This document shows, one piece after another, positions 1 through 5,289 of a DNA stretch of 6,186 nt. Both the position numbers and the translations under genes were made by a program. The stretch's first letter is position 1. Each line of letters starts with the position of its first letter. The stretch lies in NCBI GenBank assembly GCA_964435455.1, contig CAYSYH010000040.1, forward strand, positions 1 to 6,186, given 5' to 3'. The notes under the pieces were generated by a model. The model saw only the letters and a list, made by a program, of their open reading frames with translations, was not told the DNA's origin and did no database searches. This stretch comes from CAYSYH01 sp964435455 (GTDB lineage: Bacteria; Patescibacteriota; WWE3; 2-01-FULL-39-13; JAACPI01).

Positions 1-249
1 AAAGGAGCAAGTGAATCATTGATAATATTAAATGATAATGCTTATATAGTAAGCGTTCCTAACAAAACCGTTATAACTGTTGTTGACAAAACTAATATAG
101 GAGAAACTGTATTTACAAATATTGATTCGGGTACATATGTGCTAATTCCCTATAGCAAAAATATGTTTTTTTTACCTAAATCAAAAGAAGTCAATTTAAA
201 AAATACAAATAAAAAAGTAATATTTTGGAGTATAAGGAAAATTTACTAG
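1..249 (+). CDS. C-terminal part of a TIGR02530-like flagellar-operon protein (5' end outside window)
   Basis: The reading frame is open from base 1 to the TAG at 247-249, giving 82 residues with no start in the window. A TTG at 19 could be read as a start, but the residues before it (KGASES) belong to the same conserved block, so I treat the gene as cut by the window edge. What I see is an N-terminal block SLIILNDNAYIVSVPNKTVI followed by ITVVD and VFTNIDSGTYVL. From memory this resembles the C-terminal signature of the TIGR02530 'flagellar operon protein' family, a small protein encoded near flgD/flgE in Firmicutes (roughly SLVLxDxxAxIVSVKNRTVITAxD...VFTNIDS). About 30 further residues, basic and hydrophobic, follow the point where I recall the family ending. 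The family's function is poorly known, and a role in flagellar assembly is only a contextual inference. It converges on rpmE with 6 bp between stops. I am fairly sure it is a real gene and moderately sure of the family. Confidence 0.6.
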   Translation, partial: KGASESLIILNDNAYIVSVPNKTVITVVDKTNIGETVFTNIDSGTYVLIPYSKNMFFLPKSKEVNLKNTNKKVIFWSIRKIY

Positions 250-255
250 GAAAAA

Positions 256-558
256 TTACTTTGTTTGCTTAAGTAAATCTTTTAAAGTTAAGGAAGAGTT
301 TTGATTCCTTTTTGCCTTTTTCTTTAACTTTTTAGCTCTTTTTAGTTGTAATTTTTTAGCTAATTCTTGTTTTCGCTTAAAACTATCTACCCTACCCTCA
401 GTATCTACAAATTTTTGTACACCTGTATAAAAGGGGTGGCATTGGCTACAAACCTCTACATGTATCTCTTTTAAAGTAGATTGAGTATAAAATGTATTAC
501 CACAAGCACATGTAACTTTTGTATCTTTATAAACTTTTGGATGTATACCTTTTTTCAT
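256..558 (-). CDS. rpmE: Large ribosomal subunit protein bL31, zinc-binding type with basic C-terminal extension
   Basis: This is a structural protein of the 50S subunit near the central protuberance, where bL31 helps bridge to the small subunit. The start MKKGIHPKVY and the block CSQCHPFYTGVQ match the bL31 core. Cys17, Cys19, Cys37 and Cys40 form the CxC...CxxC zinc site, so this is the zinc-containing paralogue type. GRVDSFKRK (about residues 55-63) closes the core. The usual length is about 70 residues. This one has 100, the excess being a Lys/Arg-rich tail (about residues 64-84) and a short TLKDLLKQTK end, presumably an rRNA-contacting extension. The ATG start is fixed by the family's conserved N-terminus. 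No Shine-Dalgarno precedes it, but a good promoter sits so close that the transcript would be nearly leaderless. It lies downstream of surface gene A on the same strand, with a 50-bp gap. Confidence 0.95.
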   Translation of the reverse strand: MKKGIHPKVYKDTKVTCACGNTFYTQSTLKEIHVEVCSQCHPFYTGVQKFVDTEGRVDSFKRKQELAKKLQLKRAKKLKKKAKRNQNSSLTLKDLLKQTK

Positions 559-568
559 AACAAGTAAG

Positions 569-596
569 ATTATATACTAAAATATTTTGTTAGCAA
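569..596 (-). promoter_or_regulatory. Putative sigma-70-type promoter of rpmE, giving a near-leaderless mRNA
   Basis: On the minus strand a perfect -10 hexamer TATAAT (569-574) is preceded, after a 16-bp spacer, by TTGCTA (591-596), which matches four of six bases of TTGACA. Transcription would be expected to start around 562, only about four bases before the ATG whose first base is 558. This lets rpmE be expressed independently of upstream gene A and fits the lack of a ribosome binding site. It is assigned by eye from hexamer and spacing, with no experimental support. Confidence 0.6.
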
Positions 597-608
597 ATAT
601 TTAAAACC

Positions 609-859
609 TTAAATACCCCCTGCAACCTGAGATAAGATTTTAATTAAGGTAACTACACCAACTATTACTACTAAACCAGATATTACAGAATAAACTGTAT
701 CTTTAAACTCGTTTAATTTTCCAGGATCCCCTTGGCTTGTTGCTAATACAAAAAGTGCTAATAATAACTTTATAATTGCTATTACTACTGCTATGGGTAA
801 AATTGCAAAGTATAACTTTGTTATTATCTGTTTTATTGTATAATCTGGAGATGTGGATG
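609..859 (-). repeat. Left arm of a perfect 251-bp inverted repeat (3' end of gene A)
   Basis: The bases match the reverse complement of 2877-3127 at every position when compared in ten-base blocks. The arm covers the last 82 codons and the TAA of gene A plus two bases of the preceding codon. Identity breaks at base 608 just past the stop and at base 860 within the Ser-rich linker. Beyond the stop only scattered matches remain (605-607). The strict coincidence with the stop codon and the absence of synonymous differences point to recent duplication or gene conversion. Confidence 0.97.
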
Positions 860-2021
860 AAGAAGAACCATTACCCCCATTATTGGTAAGAGGATTATAA
901 TTTGGCACATCGTTAGAATCCAAACATAAATAATTTGTATTACTCTTTCTAAAACAAACTTTGCCGGGCGCGCAGATATTGTTATTTTCGGCACAAGGGT
1001 CCACATAATCGTTTGGAATACTTGGCGGAGTATAAGGCATACCTTTATTTAACGGCTCACAAACCCCTCTGGTGGTGCCTCCTATATTTTTTATAGAACA
1101 AACTTCGTTACTTGCGCATCTTACATTTTTACAAAGATCGTCATACAAAGCAGTATCAACAATTTCTTGCTCATCTTTTTTTATAGTACATAAAGTTGTA
1201 TCCAACCACATAGAGGTGTCTTCTACCAAATTTATGTTGTAATCAAATAAATCATCATTAGAAACGTAAGAAGTTTCTACGTACCCAGTTAAAGTATTAG
1301 CACCCTCTGTAATAGGATTTATATTTAAATTACACCTATTTCCATTACAAAGGCTTTTATTTCCATTAAAACCGTCCAATTCTACAAACATATTACTATA
1401 TTGGGATTCGGGAACTAATTCACCGCCCAACTCTTCTAAGGGTATGCCATAAACATTTACAATTAACTTGGATCTGCCATGTTCATCATATAATATTTTA
1501 GTATCTAAACTAATATTAGTATCCTTATACCCGCAAAATTTAGAACCCTGTACCACCTTTGTAGGTGGGGTATAAGGGTTATTTACATTTATTGGTTCTT
1601 GATTAACCGGCTCACTTTGAGAAAGTGCTAAATTATCATTGGGACTTTTAACTTGAATGTTATCTACAGAACAAATTTCTCTAGAAGTAGGATTACCCGG
1701 ATTTAATACTTTCTTAACTATTACAGAATACTTGCCTGTGGGAACAGACTTAAATTCAAATACTTCTGAACTATCTTTAAAAGAACTTTCTCTCCTTGCT
1801 ATTACATAAGCATTGGAAAAATCAAATAACTCAATACTATATATTTCATTTGGTTGTAATTGTTCAAAACCCGTAGCAGTAACCCTTATAGTATTGTCGT
1901 TTATTAATCTAACATTTAAAGACCCCCCATTGCTACATAAAGCCTGGGCTGCATATATATTATTTATTAAGGTAAAAAATAAAATTACTTGTAAAGCAAA
2001 TATACCAAATCTTTTAAACAT
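609..2021 (-). CDS. Secreted Cys-rich surface protein with C-terminal two-helix type IV secretion pilin-like anchor (protein A)
   Basis: The protein has 470 residues. A Sec signal peptide (residues 1 to about 25) is followed by a beta-strand-rich domain (about 27-125, Cys29 and Cys117), a linker with PYTPP (149-153), and a second beta-rich domain (about 160-280, Cys163, 225, 230, 278). Next come two four-Cys modules: Cys297-302-308-321, then after another PYTPP (329-333) Cys343-350-356-366. A Gly/Ser linker (about 382-389) leads to two hydrophobic helices (about 398-427 and 443-467) around a polar SQGDPGKLNEFKDT loop. That GDP-x-K loop between two helices resembles the PF18895 T4SS pilin / VirB2-TrbC-like fold. 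The expected topology is both termini outside and the loop in the cytoplasm. Residues 389-470 are identical to the end of protein B. The head may be an adhesin or attachment structure, but I do not recognise it. Compared with B it has an extra middle beta domain. No Shine-Dalgarno precedes the ATG, which the signal peptide supports. Confidence 0.88.
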   Translation of the reverse strand: MFKRFGIFALQVILFFTLINNIYAAQALCSNGGSLNVRLINDNTIRVTATGFEQLQPNEIYSIELFDFSNAYVIARRESSFKDSSEVFEFKSVPTGKYSVIVKKVLNPGNPTSREICSVDNIQVKSPNDNLALSQSEPVNQEPINVNNPYTPPTKVVQGSKFCGYKDTNISLDTKILYDEHGRSKLIVNVYGIPLEELGGELVPESQYSNMFVELDGFNGNKSLCNGNRCNLNINPITEGANTLTGYVETSYVSNDDLFDYNINLVEDTSMWLDTTLCTIKKDEQEIVDTALYDDLCKNVRCASNEVCSIKNIGGTTRGVCEPLNKGMPYTPPSIPNDYVDPCAENNNICAPGKVCFRKSNTNYLCLDSNDVPNYNPLTNNGGNGSSSSTSPDYTIKQIITKLYFAILPIAVVIAIIKLLLALFVLATSQGDPGKLNEFKDTVYSVISGLVVIVGVVTLIKILSQVAGGI

Positions 2022-2095
2022 ATAATGTAAAATATGCTGCTAATTTTAATATTATTGTGTATCATTATAACATAGGAGGATGCATTTAATTACGT
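2022..2095. promoter_or_regulatory. Shared divergent promoter region of surface genes A and B
   Basis: This 74-bp, very AT-rich spacer separates the start codons of A and B and must hold the promoters of both unless transcription enters from outside. A small palindromic element provides a TATAAT on the minus strand (2064-2069) facing A and an overlapping TATAAC on the plus strand (2066-2071) facing B, suggesting one shared bidirectional promoter. No convincing -35 hexamer is visible for either direction. If used, A would have a leader of about 35 nt without a Shine-Dalgarno sequence, while B's leader would be about 18 nt. Overlapping -10 elements could make expression of the two genes mutually competitive, but this is inference. 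Confidence 0.45.
2074..2079 (+). promoter_or_regulatory. AGGAGG Shine-Dalgarno-like motif with unusually long spacing to the start of gene B
   Basis: A perfect AGGAGG is the only strong Shine-Dalgarno sequence I see before a gene start in the window. It ends 16 bases before the B start codon at 2096, well beyond the usual 5-9. No in-frame start codon lies closer, because TAA at 2087-2089 closes the frame. An out-of-frame ATG at 2080 abuts the motif and opens an 11-codon reading frame ending at 2115, overlapping the start of B. The site is either inefficient, used by a short leader peptide coupled to B, or fortuitous. Confidence 0.4.
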
Positions 2096-3127
2096 ATGCA
2101 AAAAGTATGTTATAAATTAAAAAAGATAAACTTAAATTTTTTTATTTTTATAATATTTTATGTACTAGCAAATACAATTACAATATTTGCTACACCTTTA
2201 CCACCCACACCACCCAATAATAACATAGAAAAGTTTTATAAGGCTTCTACAGAATGTGGAGTTAACAACAAAGGAGAGGTAATTTTATTAAAGGTAAAAT
2301 CTGAAGATTTAAAACTAAACAACCCCCAATTACAGATTAGAGTAGAAAACTATGATCAAAACAAAAAGTATAAAGTATTGGTTATAAGAAAAAATTTAGG
2401 TGGCGAGCAAATAATAGCAAAAAAAGAAATCATTAATAACAAAGATAGTATCTCCTTAGCAAAAGTAAATATTGATAAAAACACCGACATAGGGAACTAT
2501 TTAGTTGTATTACAATCAAAGTCTTTAGGTATTGCAGGATGGATACATAAATACAATAATTTATGCTCTGTAAAACCTGTAGCTGTAAATATAGGGAGTC
2601 CCGAAATAAATGTATGCGATAATTTTAATGGGTGCAAAAATAATGAATACTGCGTACAAATAGATACTAATACAGGAGCAAAAGCACCAAAATGTATACC
2701 TAAAGAAGTTTCGCAAGACTTAAACACTAATTCTGGAGATATTTGCGAAGAAGTAGGGAATTCATTATGTGCAAAAAATACCTATTGCCAAGTTCTGTCC
2801 AAAACTAACTATAGGTGCGTTAAAAAAGAAAACTCCATATCTAATAATAACAATTCTAACAACTCTGGTGCAAATGCATCCACATCTCCAGATTATACAA
2901 TAAAACAGATAATAACAAAGTTATACTTTGCAATTTTACCCATAGCAGTAGTAATAGCAATTATAAAGTTATTATTAGCACTTTTTGTATTAGCAACAAG
3001 CCAAGGGGATCCTGGAAAATTAAACGAGTTTAAAGATACAGTTTATTCTGTAATATCTGGTTTAGTAGTAATAGTTGGTGTAGTTACCTTAATTAAAATC
3101 TTATCTCAGGTTGCAGGGGGTATTTAA
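2096..3127 (+). CDS. Secreted Cys-rich surface protein with C-terminal two-helix type IV secretion pilin-like anchor (protein B)
   Basis: The 343-residue protein is a diverged paralogue of protein A. A Lys-rich n-region and hydrophobic core (about 11-32) form a signal peptide, followed by a Pro-rich stretch and one beta-rich domain (about 48-168, Cys54 and Cys157). Two four-Cys modules then follow: Cys174-180-186-200 and Cys217-225-231-241. The x5 gap between the second and third Cys is shared with all modules of A, and the final gap is x9 in the second module of both proteins. An Asn/Ser linker (about 245-261) leads to the block 262-343, identical to A, with two membrane helices and the GDPGK loop of a T4SS-pilin-like domain. 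It lacks A's middle beta domain. The motif NLCSVKPVAV in B corresponds to EICSVDNIQV in A, showing that the first domains are homologous. A role in cell-surface attachment or pilus-like assembly is plausible but unproven. It converges on the ATP-grasp operon with a 2-bp gap. Confidence 0.88.
   Translation: MQKVCYKLKKINLNFFIFIIFYVLANTITIFATPLPPTPPNNNIEKFYKASTECGVNNKGEVILLKVKSEDLKLNNPQLQIRVENYDQNKKYKVLVIRKNLGGEQIIAKKEIINNKDSISLAKVNIDKNTDIGNYLVVLQSKSLGIAGWIHKYNNLCSVKPVAVNIGSPEINVCDNFNGCKNNEYCVQIDTNTGAKAPKCIPKEVSQDLNTNSGDICEEVGNSLCAKNTYCQVLSKTNYRCVKKENSISNNNNSNNSGANASTSPDYTIKQIITKLYFAILPIAVVIAIIKLLLALFVLATSQGDPGKLNEFKDTVYSVISGLVVIVGVVTLIKILSQVAGGI
2877..3127 (+). repeat. Right arm of a perfect 251-bp inverted repeat (3' end of gene B)
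   Basis: This is the partner of 609-859 in opposite orientation. The two arms face away from each other across 2,017 bp of non-repeated sequence containing both ectodomain coding regions and the divergent promoter. Identity ends with the TAA of gene B at 3127; base 3128 already differs. At the other end it stops at 2877, inside an Ala-Ser codon pair of the linker. Because the arms encode the same residues in both genes, homologous inversion between them would leave both proteins unchanged while swapping which gene abuts rpmE and which abuts the ATP-grasp operon. Confidence 0.97.
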
Positions 3128-3129
3128 AG

Positions 3130-4368
3130 TTATGCCCATTTAAAAATAAGCTCTTTCTTTATTTTTTTAAATATATCTTTATTTTCTTTTAGTCCCTTAC
3201 CAAATATTTTTATTTCTGCATACCTATAAGTATATAAATCTTGAGGATAATCACTTAAATATTTACCCTTTTTAATAAATAAATTTATTTGGCAATTATA
3301 TTTTTTTTCAATAAACAACAATTCTTTTTTAGACGGAACTTGTTGTGCAAACGCATCTTTCTTTTTTCTTAAAATAAATATATTAGCATAACCCTTATAA
3401 TTTTTGGGCTGAGGTAAAATATTTTCTAGTACAAAAACCAAAGGATGTATTCCCATTGTTTTATGTATTAAATACATAAACTGAGAACTAGGGCGGGGAT
3501 TTATTTCTACAATTTTTAAACTATTTTTGTTAACCATAAACTCAATGTTAAACAAAGTTCTTTTTAAATGTAATTTTTGCACCAAAATTTTAGATACGTT
3601 ATATATTTCACTATCCCTTTTTTCTGAAAAATTAAAAGGAAAATCAAAACGTCTAAAACTTAAAGTATTTGGCAAAAAATTTGACTTAGTTATACCAAAA
3701 AACCCAATATTACCAAAAAAATCCACATATCCATCTACAGTTATTTGAGTTCCTTGTATAACCTCTTCTACCAATAAACTATTTATATGTGATAAAGAAA
3801 AGTCCCTTTCCTTTGAATCCGGTGCCAATTTGAGTATTTGAGTATAAAATTTATTCTTGGACTTTAATATATTTTTTGAATCTAAAAAAATATCACTAAG
3901 CTGACGGCTTGAGGAAGCATACGATGAATAAAAAGATAATGAACCTTTAACAGGCTTATAAAAAACTAGGTTTTTTGGGTTTTTTAAAAAACTGTAGGCT
4001 CTAGAAACGTCTGATTTAGTATGCAATAAGTAAAACTTAGGAGTATGATTAGGTAAATATTTTAAGCTAATATTTCGGCAAATGAACTTGTTTTGGCAAC
4101 TTAAAAGAGAATTAAAACTTGTACTCAAGAAACCAAGCTTAAGGTTTAACAAATTAGCAATAAGGCTAGAACTATCAGTTAAACCCATAACTAAATCCAC
4201 ACAACCTAAATTTCCTTGTGTTATTTCTGCATATAAATTGTCTATAAAATCTTTAACACCTATTTTTAAAGCGGAACCAAAACTTTTAAATAAAAAATTT
4301 TGGGAATTATTAAAATTTTTACTAAGTCTTTTTATAGTACCCCCGGTACCTAAAACTAGCAAAGACAT
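3130..4368 (-). CDS. ATP-grasp ligase of the carbamoyl-phosphate-synthase-like type, third gene of the operon
   Basis: The 412-residue protein is predicted to activate a carboxylate as an acyl-phosphate with ATP and couple it to an amine or another nucleophile. Residues 1-110 look like a Rossmann-like preATP-grasp domain (MSLLVLGTGG start; a CVDLVMGLTDSSSL stretch near 56-69). The ATP-grasp fold follows: FYKPVKGS with Lys138, then EEVIQGTQITVDGYV (201-215), the hinge and sugar/phosphate-contacting segment typical of the family. The metal-binding part is NIEFMV with Glu276 and VEINPRP with Glu288, Asn290 and Arg292. The glycine-rich loop is weak (KGSLSFYSS instead of a GxGSxG-like run). A basic C-terminal domain (about 330-412) is unassigned. 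It is a different ATP-grasp branch from its two upstream neighbours and begins 5 bp after the previous stop, so it is probably translationally coupled. The substrate is unknown. A dipeptide or L-amino-acid-ligase-like activity is one possibility. Confidence 0.85.
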   Translation of the reverse strand: MSLLVLGTGGTIKRLSKNFNNSQNFLFKSFGSALKIGVKDFIDNLYAEITQGNLGCVDLVMGLTDSSSLIANLLNLKLGFLSTSFNSLLSCQNKFICRNISLKYLPNHTPKFYLLHTKSDVSRAYSFLKNPKNLVFYKPVKGSLSFYSSYASSSRQLSDIFLDSKNILKSKNKFYTQILKLAPDSKERDFSLSHINSLLVEEVIQGTQITVDGYVDFFGNIGFFGITKSNFLPNTLSFRRFDFPFNFSEKRDSEIYNVSKILVQKLHLKRTLFNIEFMVNKNSLKIVEINPRPSSQFMYLIHKTMGIHPLVFVLENILPQPKNYKGYANIFILRKKKDAFAQQVPSKKELLFIEKKYNCQINLFIKKGKYLSDYPQDLYTYRYAEIKIFGKGLKENKDIFKKIKKELIFKWA

Positions 4369-4373
4369 TAAAA

Positions 4374-5285
4374 TTAAGTTTTTTGTACAACTTGCTCAAA
4401 ATATTTAATAACTTCTTTAGCTACATTTATTCCAGCCAAAGTTTCTATACCAATAAATTGCGGACCATGGTTAATTTCTAAAATATAGGGTTTTTTAGTA
4501 ATCGCATGTATCATTATATCTACACCAGCTATTTCGGCCCTTCTTAACTTTGCTGCCTTTTCAGCTAAATTTTTAATTAAAGGATTGGATTTTAAGTCAT
4601 ATAATTCTCCGTAACCTCCTTGGCTTATATTACTACGAAAATCCCCATTTTTAGGGGTACGCTTCATAGCACCCACTGCTTTATATCCAACAATAAAAAC
4701 TCTTATATCACCGTCATTTGGTATAAATTCGCGTAAAATAAATCTGTTGGCTATGTCTTTATAATCAGTTACAGTATCTATAAATTCATCGGGAGTATTA
4801 ACTTTAAAAACTCCCCTACCCTGCTTTCCTAAACCCAAGGCATTAACCTTTAAAATAGATGGATAATCTATTTTAGAAGAAAGTTCTTTTGCACTAATAA
4901 CATTAAAAAATATATGGCTTTTTGGAAAGGGTAATTTATTTTTAAATTGATCATAGTAATCAATACCTGGGGTAGTTAATAAGGTATAGTTAGGGTCAAC
5001 ATATTTTTTGTATACTACCTTAATACCATATTTTTGGTGTATATATTTTAAAAACAACAAAACATCAGGCCTTCTTTTTGGGGAAGATGCTTGAACATAA
5101 ACCAAATCAAATTTTTCAAGAGGTTTTTTTAGCCCTCTTGTAAAAAATGCTACCCCCTCATTAGAATAACTAAATATTAATTGGGAAGGCAACAATGATT
5201 CTATATAATGGCCTCTTTTTAAAGCTTCCTCTTTATAACGTAAAAATAAGGGGCTTTTGGAGACGCCAATAATTAAAATATTCAT
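4374..5285 (-). CDS. RimK-like ATP-grasp ligase, second gene of the operon
   Basis: The 303-residue protein has the architecture of RimK-type carboxylate-amine ligases, the family of ribosomal protein S6 glutamylase, LysX and the F420/methanopterin glutamate ligases. The N-terminal domain (1 to about 115) is diverged, starting MNILIIGVSK. Lys146 in SILKVNALG and the glycine-rich GLGKQGRGVF (151-160) bind ATP phosphates. REFIPNDGDIRVFIVG (185-200, with Asp193 and Arg195), the MKRTP segment and GDFRSNISQGG (214-224) are close to RimK motifs. AGVDIMI with Asp256 and ILEINHGP with Glu270 and Asn272 supply metal ligands. The ending reads HGPQFIGIE where RimK proteins usually have something like SPGLEGIE. 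The ATG lies 4 bp after the upstream stop with no Shine-Dalgarno, indicating an operon and likely re-initiation. The family usually adds glutamate or another amino acid to a peptide C-terminus or carboxylate; the acceptor here cannot be told. Confidence 0.88.
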   Translation of the reverse strand: MNILIIGVSKSPLFLRYKEEALKRGHYIESLLPSQLIFSYSNEGVAFFTRGLKKPLEKFDLVYVQASSPKRRPDVLLFLKYIHQKYGIKVVYKKYVDPNYTLLTTPGIDYYDQFKNKLPFPKSHIFFNVISAKELSSKIDYPSILKVNALGLGKQGRGVFKVNTPDEFIDTVTDYKDIANRFILREFIPNDGDIRVFIVGYKAVGAMKRTPKNGDFRSNISQGGYGELYDLKSNPLIKNLAEKAAKLRRAEIAGVDIMIHAITKKPYILEINHGPQFIGIETLAGINVAKEVIKYFEQVVQKT

Positions 5286-5289
5286 AAAC

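Noticed and set aside
575..605. AT-only inverted repeat (AAATATTT at 580-587 and 595-602) between gene A and rpmE as a terminator
   Set aside because: The stem has no G-C pair, no T-run follows on the minus strand, and the element overlaps the rpmE promoter. It is likely composition bias.
609..3127. Insertion sequence or transposon with long terminal inverted repeats
   Set aside because: The arms are coding sequence for a membrane domain, the core has no transposase, and I see no flanking target-site duplication. The repeat is better explained by duplicated gene ends.
609..3127. Protein A or B as lipoproteins
   Set aside because: The Cys after the A signal peptide is preceded by QAL rather than a lipobox, and B has no Cys near the cleavage region.
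3527..3748. Plus-strand open frame opposite the third ATP-grasp gene, and similar frames at 1813-2025, 2497-2727, 4082-4408 and 5645-5887
   Set aside because: Each lies inside a well-supported gene on the other strand, with no recognisable motif and composition expected of antisense reading.
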